Of a stretch of DNA of 64,000 bases, positions 52,701 through 64,000 are shown piece by piece. This DNA is from Anseranas semipalmata. Its lineage: Eukaryota; Chordata; Aves; Anseriformes; Anseranatidae. Where the stretch lies: NCBI GenBank assembly GCA_013399115.1, contig VXAA01005172.1, positions 573-64,572 of the forward strand, in the 5' to 3' direction. Made by a program: the position numbers and the translations under genes. Below the pieces are notes generated by a model. The model ran no database searches and was not told where the DNA came from. It saw nothing but the letters and a program-made list of their open reading frames with translations. How positions within the stretch are numbered: the first letter of the stretch is position 1; each line of letters begins with the position of its first letter.

Positions 52701-55700
52701 CTTTCTGCTGCGCTCTTCACTTTTCAGGGCTGTAGGAGTCTCTGGTTTGCAGCCCATTTTATCTGTATTGATGGCATGGCTGTTGCTAGATACTTCTCCT
52801 CCCGTAACAAATAATTCCCCGAGGTCAGCTATTTATAATTAACTCTTCATTTTCCCACAGACCGGTGTAAGACAAGATTAACTCCATTGATTGCAGAGCA
52901 ATTACTCTCGATTTATGCCAAGATCAGGGGAACAGAGAATCGAGTCACGCACAGAAACTCCCCCAGGAGACCTCGCGTGCTCCAGTTAGCTATGGGGCTG
53001 TCCTCCTGGAAGCCCAGCCCTTTGTGATCCCACCTCTTCGCAGTTTGAAACCATCCCTCAGATCTGTCTGCTGCTTTGTAGGAAGGGGGGTTCCTTGTCC
53101 AGTTTTTCTTGCTGGGTATGCATTCCAGGTGTTCAGTCAGGTATCTAGGCGGTTGGGTCGTGTGTTAAACACACCAACGTGTTGGTTAGTCTCTCCTTGG
53201 GGCTCAGCTCATCCCAGTTCCCCACCAGTGCGCATCCATCTGCAGCGACCGAAGCCTTGCAACAAGAGGTGGTGATGGAGAAGTAGAGAGCGTTTTCTGA
53301 GGCCAGGAGAATGTTTCACTTGCCAATTTTATTGAGTTTTTATTTAAAATAATGAGAGCTTTTAGAGCTGGTAGATGATATTCCAGGCAACAATGGATTT
53401 TGTGTCTGAGAAGGAAGAGATCCCAGTAGTCACTGTCCAGCAAGTTTGACTTCATCCTGTAAAGTTATGAGTCAGTTTCTTCCAAGGGAGAACCAGCTCT
53501 CATATCCATTCCTCCCTTCTTCATTTCATCACATTTGTGCATTTTTTTTTCTTTTAGGCAGCACAGGTTTTGGCAACACAACCTGTCTGGAGGCGCAGCA
53601 TGACATTTTCGTGGATGCCAAAAACAGGGAAATTTTGGGTTAGGTTTTCCTCACCAAATTTCAGTTTCAGTAATTCATGCAGCAAATTCTCCTCAGGCAC
53701 TGTTAGATTGATGTGTTCTGTGCTCTGGCCTCATCTGTAGCATGTGGCCAAATAGCTGCTACGTGATGTTCCTCTCTGGTGGGGGAACGACCTCCCTCCA
53801 TCCCTGGTTCAAAGAGCATTGGCACCTTAGCCAAAGATCTTGAAGCCATTTTTCTTCCGGCCTTTATTCTCCTTAATTACTGCTATTGGTACTATAGGCT
53901 TAGTAAAGATCTTCTCTTGCCAGGATCCACTGCCATATTTATGAGGCGTGCAGAGGTTTCTACGCGGTGATATTTGTGCTGCCCTTGCTCGAGTCCCTTA
54001 GATTTAAACAGACTTTTGTTTTACTGCAGCTTCACTTAATGCACGTTGCTGGTAACCCCTTGCAAGCCACAAGGGTGTTGTCAGCAAGTTCAAGCTCTGC
54101 TTCTCTCCCTTGCCGGTTCGTGCAGGTGCCTTCCCTTGTGCACTTCTACCTGTGAGCTCCTTTACCTGGGAAACTGCAGGGGGTTAAATCTGCTGTCCGA
54201 GGGTGGTGTATGTGCGCTGCTGTTGCAGGCTGCTTTATTGAATTTACTCCAGAGGCAAAAAATGTACCAAGACTCAAAAGACCATATTCAGCGTGATGAT
54301 GGATCATGAGCCAAGTTCAGGCTGGTCTTGTGATGAGTGAGTAGGCAAAAATCCTCATTTCCTCAACTTCCACTCCAAGAGCAAAGTCTCTGGGAAGGAT
54401 ATAGGATGATCTGCAGCAGCACGCAAGGCTCTGCAGAGCTGTCTTTGGCTCAGCAGCTCTTTAGGTCGTTGCAGACAGAGACGAGCATCTAGCATTTCTT
54501 TGATGGATCCAGGCAAAAGTGCACACGCACAAGAAAATCCCAACCCTAGGGCCCTGAGCTGTGTGCCGGCAGCTTGAAGCCTATTCCCCAGCATGAGCAC
54601 TCTGAGCAATTCCAACATCAAGGCCAAAAACTGAGACAGGCTCTTGGCCATGAGGTTTCAGAAACCAAGAGGAGCTGGGCCCAAAGTACACCTCTGCTTA
54701 TCTCGCAGCCGTGGGCTGTTGGCACAGACATCTTACCACACTGAATCACCTTAAAGGCCACCTCTCTCATGCAGGCACTCTTTCCCGAAGAACGGTGAGG
54801 ACAGAGCTGGTAGCAGTGATCCACGCAGCAGCAGCTCCGTGCTGCAAGCTGCCTTTCCGCCGCTAATCTTCAGTCCCCTGAGATCCTGGCCAGGCGAGAC
54901 CCCCAGTTCTCGGGTCACGCTGCTTGTCAGCATGTGTTTTCGGCTTCGTTTAGCCGGGCCCATCCAAGAGCGTAGAGGATTGAAGGAGTGGACAGGCTAT
55001 TGCACCGTGCCCTCTTTCTCCTCTGCCATCATCTCTGCATTGGACGATTGGGCAGTAAATAAACAGTGAGGGCTGCCGGGGAGGGGAAGCCTATCGCTGT
55101 ACATTATCATTATCTAACTTGCCTCAAAATCCTCCAGGATGTCCCTGGGAATTTGTTCCAGTGCCAGTGAGTCTTCAGTGACACTTTAGGAAGAGAACCG
55201 AGCTCAGGGGCTGAGCCCAGTGCAAAGCGCTAGCTTTTGGTGAGTTAAATTCCAGACGTAAGTAGATGTGCTCCCCAGCTGCCCTTACGAACCCTATTAT
55301 ACACATCAGGCAGTACCAGCACACCGATAAAAGCCCTTTTCTATAAGAAGCTGTAGTGTGTTGCCTGGGATCAGGAAGAATTAGTCCAGCAAGTTGCTTG
55401 AGCCAGAAGAATCAGATTTCCCTTTGTAGTGATTATACAATTCCTGGTTCAGAGCCTGTCCCAGTTGCCAGGAGTTGCTGGTCAGATTGCTGCACTGAAT
55501 GCCATGAAAAGAGGCTTGATGGCACCAGGAGAGTTCCCAGTGAAGTGCTTGTCCCTGTCCCACCCACTGAACTGGGTTCTTTTTGCGACTGGTCTAGCAG
55601 AGGGGTGACCATCGACAGGCTAAAGGTTGGGGCCACTCAGGTAGGTGGGGGTGATGCTGGCTTCGCTCTGCTTCTTCCTCGCTAAGCTGCCCTCACTCCT

Positions 55701-57780
55701 CTCCCCCGGGGCAGGAGCTAGGGAGGTACCAGCGCTTCCTTCCAAGGCGAGTGGCAGCATCCAGGTGAGCTTCACGCAAGCAGCCTCTGCAAACGGGCCA
55801 GCTGCGGAGGGACACCGCCTTCATTTCTGTCTCCTTGCCATTGGCCTGGATGGGGAGACTGCTCCTGAAAAGTGCCCGTTAATGTTTGTGGTAGAGGTGT
55901 TAGCTCTGAGAGGTGAAATTCTTCCAAAGCCACAAGAGACCCAGCCCTTGGCCGCTGTTGTGGCTTACTGTAAGGCATAGCTGGGTTTGACCCAGGCATC
56001 AGGACGTTCTGTGAAACAGCTAGCTGAACGGCCAGCACCCTTGTGCACACACCCACAATGACAGCTGTAAAGCCAGGGCATCTGAGGCAGTGCCCGGGAC
56101 CTAAATCTGAATGGACGTATTCTAGAAGTGGTCAGGAATAAAGCGTTTGATGTGTGGAAGGAGGGGAGGTCCAATTTCACGTGCAACCACCAAAGCTTCT
56201 CAGATGGCTCCTTCCAGCTCTTACAGGAAAGAAAGGAGCAGTAACTTCTAGTTGAATGCTAAAAAAGATATCAAGTAGTGGCATGATAAAAGCAGCATCT
56301 CCACAACTGCAAAAGGTTGTTCTAAAGGTCAGATCTGCATGTACTCTCCTAGCTCTGCGAATAGCCATTGCTTTCATCCACGAGTTGAGCTTTTGACTAG
56401 GACAGGCTGAAATAAACAGGGCTAAAGCTGTCCCGTCCAAAAGGCAACGACTTATCGCTGGGAATGGCTTGTTTCCAAGAGCAGGCTCTGCCTCTGCAGA
56501 TATGACATACAGAGTGGCAGAGAGCAACCCAAGAGGGCAGATGGCTCACGTGGACCATCCTCACCACCAAGCCTTCATCCCTGGGCTTCAAAATGCTGCA
56601 GTGCCCCTCTGCGGAGAGACAGCGATGCTGGAGGGCTCCCTGCCAGCACGTCCCGAATGCACAGGCTTTGTGGTCAACACCTCTTGTAAAGAAGTCAGAC
56701 GTTTTTCATTGGGTATATGCTGCCCAAGACTATTTATCTGGAGTTATGCTTCCTTTTCCATCCCCTAAGTGAGCTGTCAGGAAGGAAACCCCGACAACCC
56801 CGCTTGTGCTTGTTCTCTCTCTCATACCAAGTCAAAACAGAAGGGCCCTGCAGCCCTCATGGCACGGATGGACAGACTGACAGAGCCACTCTGCACAGAA
56901 GGGCAAATGGGACCCTCATCTTTTTGCCACCTGAGTTCCTGGGCGTAACACAAAACCGTTGTTCACGTTCTTTTATTGATGTCCTTCTGTTCCCATGGCA
57001 GCAAGCCGCTCTAATTGGCGAGTAAGAAACAAAATTAAAAATAAAGCAGTTTATTAAATGTCAAAGCAAATTGGTGTGTCTCGCAGAAGTGCCCTCAGGG
57101 GACCAAGATGGGAGCACGGAGCGACTCTCAGGGCGTTCATTCAAAAGCAGAGCTCCTTGAGCCAGGAGACAGCAGTGCCAGAAGGGGAAGGGGGCAGCTC
57201 CTCTGTGTCTGCACGTTGCCGTCGTGTCTCGGAAGAAGCGAGCCTGCCTTCTTCAGACATCTCTCCAGGGAGGCTGGAGCCGCACAGGCCCCTATACCTA
57301 CCTCAGCAAAGCCCTTCCCACGTCCATGTGGAGGTGGAGGGAAGCAGGTGTGTTTGCAGGCCATGCTAAACCTCTGCAGGCTGCGCGGTGAGGTCCTGCT
57401 GCTGCCACCATCCATCTCCATTCGCCCCAGGCCCTCAGGCTCCCCGTCGGGCCCCAGCCCCGTAAGGGGGCTGCCCCGTGCATGCAGTGGAGCTGTGCCC
57501 GTCGTGAGCAGAGCATCTCGTTCTGAATCCATCAGCCCGATCTGCTGGGTGGGTGCGGGTGATGTGGCAGACGTAGGCTGGCAGATGGGCTCGCAGTGGA
57601 AGCAGCTCGTCGTTGTCAGCGACCCCTTCGTCTATGCCCAGAAGAAAATGTAAGCCAAAAGACTTGATTCCTGCTTGTGGAACTAGAGAAACTCTAACCT
57701 TTGCTGTCCTGGGAAACAGCCTTCCAGGGTGTGAGGCAGGAAGACCTTTAAGTGCTCTGGCAACACGGTGAGAGCACCGA
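52701..57780. other. Intronic stretch with no gene
   Basis: Mixed composition. 57100-57600 is GC-leaning with a 181-codon open frame that resembles no family. No transposon could be placed with confidence. Confidence 0.5.
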
Positions 57781-60700
57781 TTCTTTAATACTCTTTTGCA
57801 TCACCGGATTTCAAGAAGAAACTCTCTGTTGGTCTATCCAGCTGTCCTATTTATAACCCCAAAAGTGTATAATTCACAATGCTTTCTAATTAGATGTTGT
57901 AACTACAGTCCTATTTTACTCCACTCTAATTTGCTCCATCGCAGCATTTTAAAGTTTTCCGTTACCTATATCACATAGGGAGAGCTCTTCAAGGGTTTGA
58001 AGCCAGCAATTATGTGCAGCTTTCCTTTGTCCTTATAGCTGATGTGGGTTCACATGGAAACATCCCAACATCTAGGATTAAAAGACACTGTTAAAGCTCA
58101 GTCCATAGTCAGGGGTCACTTAGTCCAAAGTATGGCAACTTAGAGCAAGATTGCCAGGCTAGAAAAGTTTTTTGCAATTCCAGTCACTTCTGACCTTTCC
58201 AAAAGGCCTGAATTTTCAAGAGTCCATATTTGGTAGATCTCCATAGCAATCTGCATCTAAGTTTGCGGCTGACATTCAAATCTCTAAAAATGGAAATGGG
58301 CCTTCACCACTTCAACTTGAAGATTATTCATTATAGAGGGAAAGATCCTGAGAGTAACTGGACTGTGGTTAAGCAAACACCCACTGGATGAGCAAAGGGC
58401 AGGATTAGACATCACCCATTAACACACTGGCATGTGCAGTTGCAGAGGAGGTGTGGGCTGATTCCGCATGTTATTTTAACTGAATATGTGCGTACAACTG
58501 CTCACCTTGTTTGTGCAGATCAGATAGCCAGTTTGACTCATTAAAAGCGAACTTAATAGGTGTGAACTCTAAGAAGTTGTTAAATGCACTGGCAAAATTA
58601 GCAGCAGAAAGTTTTCCCATGCATATTTAAACCTTGGCACTGTTACGCTTTTTGAATGTGTTTATTAAAATCAAAAACAAAACCACATTTCCCTGGAAAA
58701 AAGAAGTAGAGATCCTGTGATGCTTTCAGGGAGCTCTTCTCAGCTAACTGTTTAGCTTAAGAGCTCCAATTTGGGGAAGAAAGTTTCTGAAAGTGCTCCG
58801 AGTCTGCCTTTGCCTCCACCTCTATCTTAAAGACTGCAGCCTTTCAAATCTTGCAGGTGTGTGTTAGCACAGCAGAATTTGTCTTGCCAAGCTTCTACAT
58901 AGAGTAGCAGCCCTAAGTTAGGGCCTTCCTTAGCTGAGTTGTTGGAGGAGAAGAAAACAGCAAGAAGCTGCCAGGGGATCGTCTTTCCCTCTCCTCCGTC
59001 TTCCGCCTGCCCTCCCTGCTGCAGCCGCTCGGCACAAGCATCCCCGCGCAGAGGTCAGATCCTCAGCCTGTGTAAATCCAGCCGGCTCCGCTGAAGTCAA
59101 CCTGGCCCCAAGGCTTGTTTTGCTACTTTACAACAGAACAAATAGAGCAACATTTCATAACGTCCTAATGAGGCACGCTGAAGAATGCCCAGGAGACAGA
59201 GACAATATCAGTGTTCCTTGGCACAGAGAGAAAATCAAAGGCATTTGTTTGTTATCTGAAATGTTGATCTCTGTTCCTTTCAGTGGTGGGCAGACATTTT
59301 TATAGTGTACGTTCCTGGAAATACTCAGATGTCACTGTTAGTGTGTTCCAAGAGCACTATTTATTTCCAGATACACCTATAAAAACTGAGACTGAAGCAA
59401 GGAAATATTCAAGGCCATTATGGCTTATTAAGTTTTAAGTGGCGCTTTGCACTCTGTATGGCCCCAAAAGATCTAACACGTGTAGACCCGTTCCTTCCTG
59501 CTGAATGGAAGGCATATCCTTGACTCGAGAAAGCCCAGAAGCAGAGGAATCTTTGCCCACTAGGTTGTAAATCACCTGCGCAAAGATGGAATTGAAAAGA
59601 CACCGACTACATCTGGCCAGGACATTAAGGGAACCCCCGTCTCTGTTGTAAGAGCAAGCACGGGCAGCAGCTGCTCTCAGCCTCTGCTTGATGTGCACAT
59701 CCAGGTAGGCTGATCAGAGGGAAGAACTGAACCCCAGCAAGGGTGAGCCAAGAGGAGCCATTCTTCAGAACGCCTGAAAAAGTCCTCTTCAAACCCCTGA
59801 ACAGTAAAGGCTGCTGTATCGTTAAGTTGCCAGGTGATTGGAAGGTATTATCCCATTCCAGGCAGTCCATGTCCTGCAGAAAGTGTTTCCCAAGGAAGCA
59901 GTGCTGTTCTGCTAAGGTTGACCCTGACAGATTTCTCCATTCCAGGTTGGATCTGGGAGGCAAGTATGTTAATAAACTCACTGCCAAGCAATGCAATGCC
60001 ATTCTATTCACTCTACTCACTCCGGAAGCCCAATTAAGCATAAGAAAACAATGAATTTTGCTTATTTAGGGACATTTTTTCTCAATGTCACTGTTAAAAA
60101 AAACAGCAGATGAAATATTTCCTCACCTCTCACCCCATACACCCAAAACCAAAACTATTTTGACTAGGTCAGGTATGTTCATTGAGGTTTCTCCATTTAA
60201 AAACCTATCATCTGTCAGGAGTGTAATCATCCATCCATCCGGATTGTATCATCCATCCAGCTTGCAAAAATGAACACTGTTCTGTTGTTTTTGAGGACAC
60301 ACAGGCTGTTCCACAAGATCATCTCGTGCCCACTGTTTCAGAATGCCTCTGCAAGAGACTGAAAAAAAGGAGAAGAGTGGTTAAAAAAAGCAATTCAGAC
60401 ATTAACAATGTCATGGCAACAGCAAATTAGTGCCTCAAAAGCAGATCTCAGATCACTGAAGGTTTAGGGAGTCACTGCACTGCAGGACTGAATGAAATAT
60501 TCAGCACATAAAAGAAGTCCCCAAATGTTTTTGTATTTGTGATAATGACGCCAAGCAAGCTGCTATTTAAATACATTTTTGCATAAGCAAGCATTTTTTT
60601 TCTTGCAAAAGATTTTAAAATAGCATGCTTTTCAGGTAAACGTGGGTCTATTTTGATTCTTGGAGGACTTTGACACTTGCAAGCGTAATCATAAGCATCA

Positions 60701-63700
60701 GTTTTAGCTCATGGGGCAAGCAACTGTTGTAGCAAAAACTGATAGAAAAAACAAGCATTTTGTGAAAAGTTACCCCGAGGGAGATTTTGTATGTTGAGTA
60801 AGGTGATCTAAGATGAGGCAACAGCCTGTCCTCTAATGAACAGTGAGGTGGGCAATCTTAAGTTCTGTGTTTTCACCTCATGCCATGCACATGTATAAGC
60901 AGACAATAAATTTCCTTTGCTATTTCTTTTCCCTTCCCACCCTGTAGTTTCTCTTCTGGGTTTCTCAGTCGTTTTCTTCCCAGTGAGGTCAACCATGGCA
61001 AGCTGCCCAGGTATCCAGTGGCCATTCCCATCTTCTATAAGCTTTGCTTGCCTGATCTTTATTTCAAGCTTTGTTCTAGTGCTTTTTCTCTTGATTATAT
61101 TAGGTACCCGTGGCTGATACCTATAATATCCTATGGGATGGGTTCAGGGGAAAAAAAACTGCATTGCAAAATATATCCTCTAGTTTTAATTTGGTCTTAT
61201 GCCAGGCTGGCAGGGAGAGAACAACTCCAGCAGAGTTGTTCCACTAAAGAGGACTGAGAAGTGAGGCAGTACTCAGCTCTGACTTGTGCTTGGATCCATC
61301 TTTCTGTCTCTTGTCCTCCACAGCTCGTAACCTTTTCCCTTCCCCTTTTGCCTTTGCTATGCTTGCTTGGGAATTTGAAACATGTTTGTAAGATGAGAAA
61401 CATGGGATTTTTTGTCCGTGTGAGTGGTCTACATGGGACACTCCACACTGGTGGTCTGCAGGGTCACTGTTAACATTTTCAAGCTCATCTGCCTGATGTC
61501 GGATGCCAAAGTCTCTGAGCATCCAAACCAAGAACTGGCAGGTGCAGGGCATTGAGAGCTTCGGCACTTCGCTAGGAGGTTTGTCTGTACCCAAACCATG
61601 CCAGCCCGTCACGTGCATTTCATTACACGAGTAGAAATGAGGCCTGGCGGGGTGGAGCCGGCTTGCCACGTGGACCTGCTGGGCAACAGCTGACAGTGTT
61701 CCCCTGGTCCTTGCTCTCAGCATCAGGGCCCCTCTAAAGCATTTGAGGCTGTGGCAATATTTGCCCGTTCAGTTGCTACATCCTAAGGTTCTCCCACCTT
61801 TGAAGATGCTGGGCGTCTTTCAGCTAAGACTCTACTCCTGTTACTCCTCTGAACTCTTTCATGCCATTTCTTGTAATGCTGGAATCTTCTGTTTCTGAAC
61901 TTGACCTTGAAGTGAAATTTTTTGTAGTGCTTACACGCACCCTGAGTCATAGGGGTCAGGTCGGTTTGGAGCCGTGAACTTTCCCAGTGTTTCAGAACAA
62001 GTTCTGCCTTCCAGTGACTCAGTACCAAGTCTTCAAGCCTCACTTTGCCGATATGCAGGCATCAGGAGGAGAGCAACCTAGCAGACTTTAAAAGTTACAA
62101 GCTTTTGAGGTTTAGCTGGGAACTCCCGATACATGGGTTTCAAATCCACCGGCCTTTGTAACGCTGGGTGATCTGGGAAGCATTTAGGTTTTGAATCAAT
62201 CAGTACCAGAGCCACCACTGAACAAGCGTGGAAGCTTTTGATGTTCTGTGCAATTAAGCTTAAGTGAGATAAAAAGGGCTTTCACTTCGTAACAACACCT
62301 TAAGGTAGGACACAGTAGAGCTGGAAGTCTCCTGTTTCTTGCACGCTCCCCATAGAGCTCATGGACTCTTGGGCATCACAGCGGGGTTGTCTGATGGAGG
62401 GGCTTTTTTGGCTAGATCTGGCCGCTAGGTTGCTGAACAGCTTTACATCACAGCAGGAACACCTTGCAGGATGGCAAGGCTGGTTCACGTTTCCAGAAGG
62501 TGAGCAGGGCAATTGCACATACACAGAGCAAGATCTGAACGGTGTAACTAAGAGCGAAAAGTAGCTGAAGAGAAATAAAAGGTGTTCAGAAGTCAAACTT
62601 GAAGGAGTTCCCAAGGGTCCAGCCTCCAGTTTCCAGTACAATTTGCCATTTTCCTCTTCTTTAGGAACCTTAAAAAAAAAACCTAGGGCTTAGATTTCAC
62701 ACTTTCTGGATTTCCCTCTCCTGTCTGTCTGAGTTTATGGCTGCTCTCAGTTACAGCGACCCTAAAATCAGAAGTACCTCCTACACTGCTGCAACTCCCA
62801 AGCAGTTGAGCCAGAGCCAGGGAAAGCCTTTATTGTGAAGGTGATAGAAATTATTTCTCTCTCAAAAAAGTGCGTCTAAGACTTAAAATTAGTTTTGTAG
62901 TCTCAAAGCTGTGACCTGGGTCTGCTTTGAGAGCCGGCACAAAGCCCAGCATAGCTGATGGGAGGCGATGCTGGGATGGATCCCAGCCCATGAGCCCTGC
63001 TGGGAACTGAGGGCACAGCTCTCTAACCAGGAAACTTTCGTGCTCCTGTGGCCATCAACAAGTAGAAAATTAAGCAGTCACTCACGCATATAAACCATCC
63101 TTTGCTTCACAGAAAAGTTTTCCCCGTGAGGGGAGATCTGTCTGCTGTTCAATTTGTTGCCTTCTGATGTGTTCGGGGGAGTCGCTGGAGCTGTTTTTGA
63201 GGCAGAGCAGGTGTTTGTTGCCTCCAGACAAACAGCTGGCTGGAGAGGAGCAGTCAGGTTGCAGGGAGAATCAGCTGGGGGCAGACAGCTTGTGTAATAA
63301 TCACAAAATGGGCATTTTTTCCTCTCCAGATCTAGATAGGTGACTATTTTGAAGGGTCTATTGCGTGCAGAGAGAGTCTAAGAGGGTTAAAAGAGAAAGA
63401 TGACAGTGAGGAGAAAGAGGGAAGACATCAGCTGCATCCCTCCAACTTTTAACTTGGTTGCGTATCAACAGCTCCATCTTAAAGAAAATAACTGCTATCA
63501 GGAGCTTCGGAGCGCTGTTGAATTCTGCTAATCTCCTGTTATTGCTTGTCAGAAGCCCCTTAAAGCAGAGTATGGATTTTCTTACAGACATCCTAATTGC
63601 TGCATTTTAACATGACTTATTCTCTTGAGCACATAAAGCCCTTGAGCTGACTGAGGCAGCGAGCGAAAGGCGCATCCTACAGCGTTCCCCTGCGTTTGCT

Positions 63701-64000
63701 CAGCTCTCCAACGTCCTGCCCACAGCAGGACAGCCCTCCTGGTGCCTCCATGTATGTGGCTCTGCTAACCATCATTAGCAGAAGATCATTAGCAGATGAG
63801 TAGTGCTGGCTGTGCAATCACCTGAAGAAGAGTTCCCCGGTAAGGCTGGGCCCCAAATATTTGACAGAGCATCTCTCGGCAGAGACTTGGCTGCGGCTGC
63901 TACTGCTCGGGAGCCCAGGGGCTGCTCCCCAGCCTGCGTGATGCTCACAGATGTGATTCCTAAATCCCACCCTCTCCGTCCAGCTTGCTTCTGCTGCCCT
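57781..64000. other. AT-leaning intronic stretch to the window end
   Basis: 57781-58980 and 59100-61200 are AT-rich and poor in open frames; 58980-59060 has a small CpG cluster. A 12-bp direct repeat lies at 63771-63796. Exon 4 of GNAO1 was not found. Confidence 0.5.
63771..63796. repeat. 12-bp direct repeat, two copies
   Basis: ATCATTAGCAGA occurs at 63771-63782 and 63785-63796 with two bases between. Each copy holds a CATTAG homeodomain-like core. Confidence 0.88.

Overview
This window is vertebrate nuclear DNA, most likely from a bird. It is dominated by one very large gene with long introns. The one protein-coding exon I can prove is a 142-bp exon at 43033-43174 (+) of GNAO1, which encodes the alpha subunit of the heterotrimeric G protein Go. 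The avian assignment rests on several decayed CR1-type LINE fragments, the low overall repeat density with no Alu/L1-like material, and GC-rich stretches alternating with AT-rich conserved-looking blocks. The species cannot be resolved from the sequence alone.

Layout. 1-43032 is read as the 3' part of GNAO1 intron 2. I found neither exon 1 (N-terminal MGCTLS start) nor exon 2 (P-loop, GESGKS) here, so both should lie upstream of base 1. The CpG-dense first 1.3 kb may be the downstream shoulder of the promoter island. Exon 3 has a strong acceptor (pyrimidine tract plus CAG) and donor (GTGAGT). 43175-64000 is the 5' part of intron 3; exon 4 was not found and should lie downstream.

Inside the introns I see (i) many CpG-rich islands (about 1-1290, 3270-3610, 6360-6800, 15340-16100, 17140-17290, 20000-20235, 26150-26420, 30800-31310, 32270-32930, 33400-33800, 46440-46670, 51290-52060, 52540-52700); (ii) AT-rich blocks dense in homeodomain, POU and GATA-like motifs that look like candidate enhancers (1291-1480, 13830-14110, 17370-17560, 20550-20770, 22855-22985, 31318-31500, 35150-35260); (iii) three CR1 LINE fragments (38508-39225 +, 49217-49325 +, 44771-44865 -); (iv) short minisatellites and homopolymers, one of which, a C14 run, ends in the only undetermined base (5183); and (v) two good CTCF-like motif matches.

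I found no second protein-coding gene, rRNA, tRNA or CRISPR array, and no prokaryotic-type system. The many open frames of 60-250 codons fall mostly in GC-rich sequence, resemble no family I recognise, and are treated as chance. The scientific interest lies in the possible regulatory architecture of a neuronal G-protein gene, not in a new protein system.
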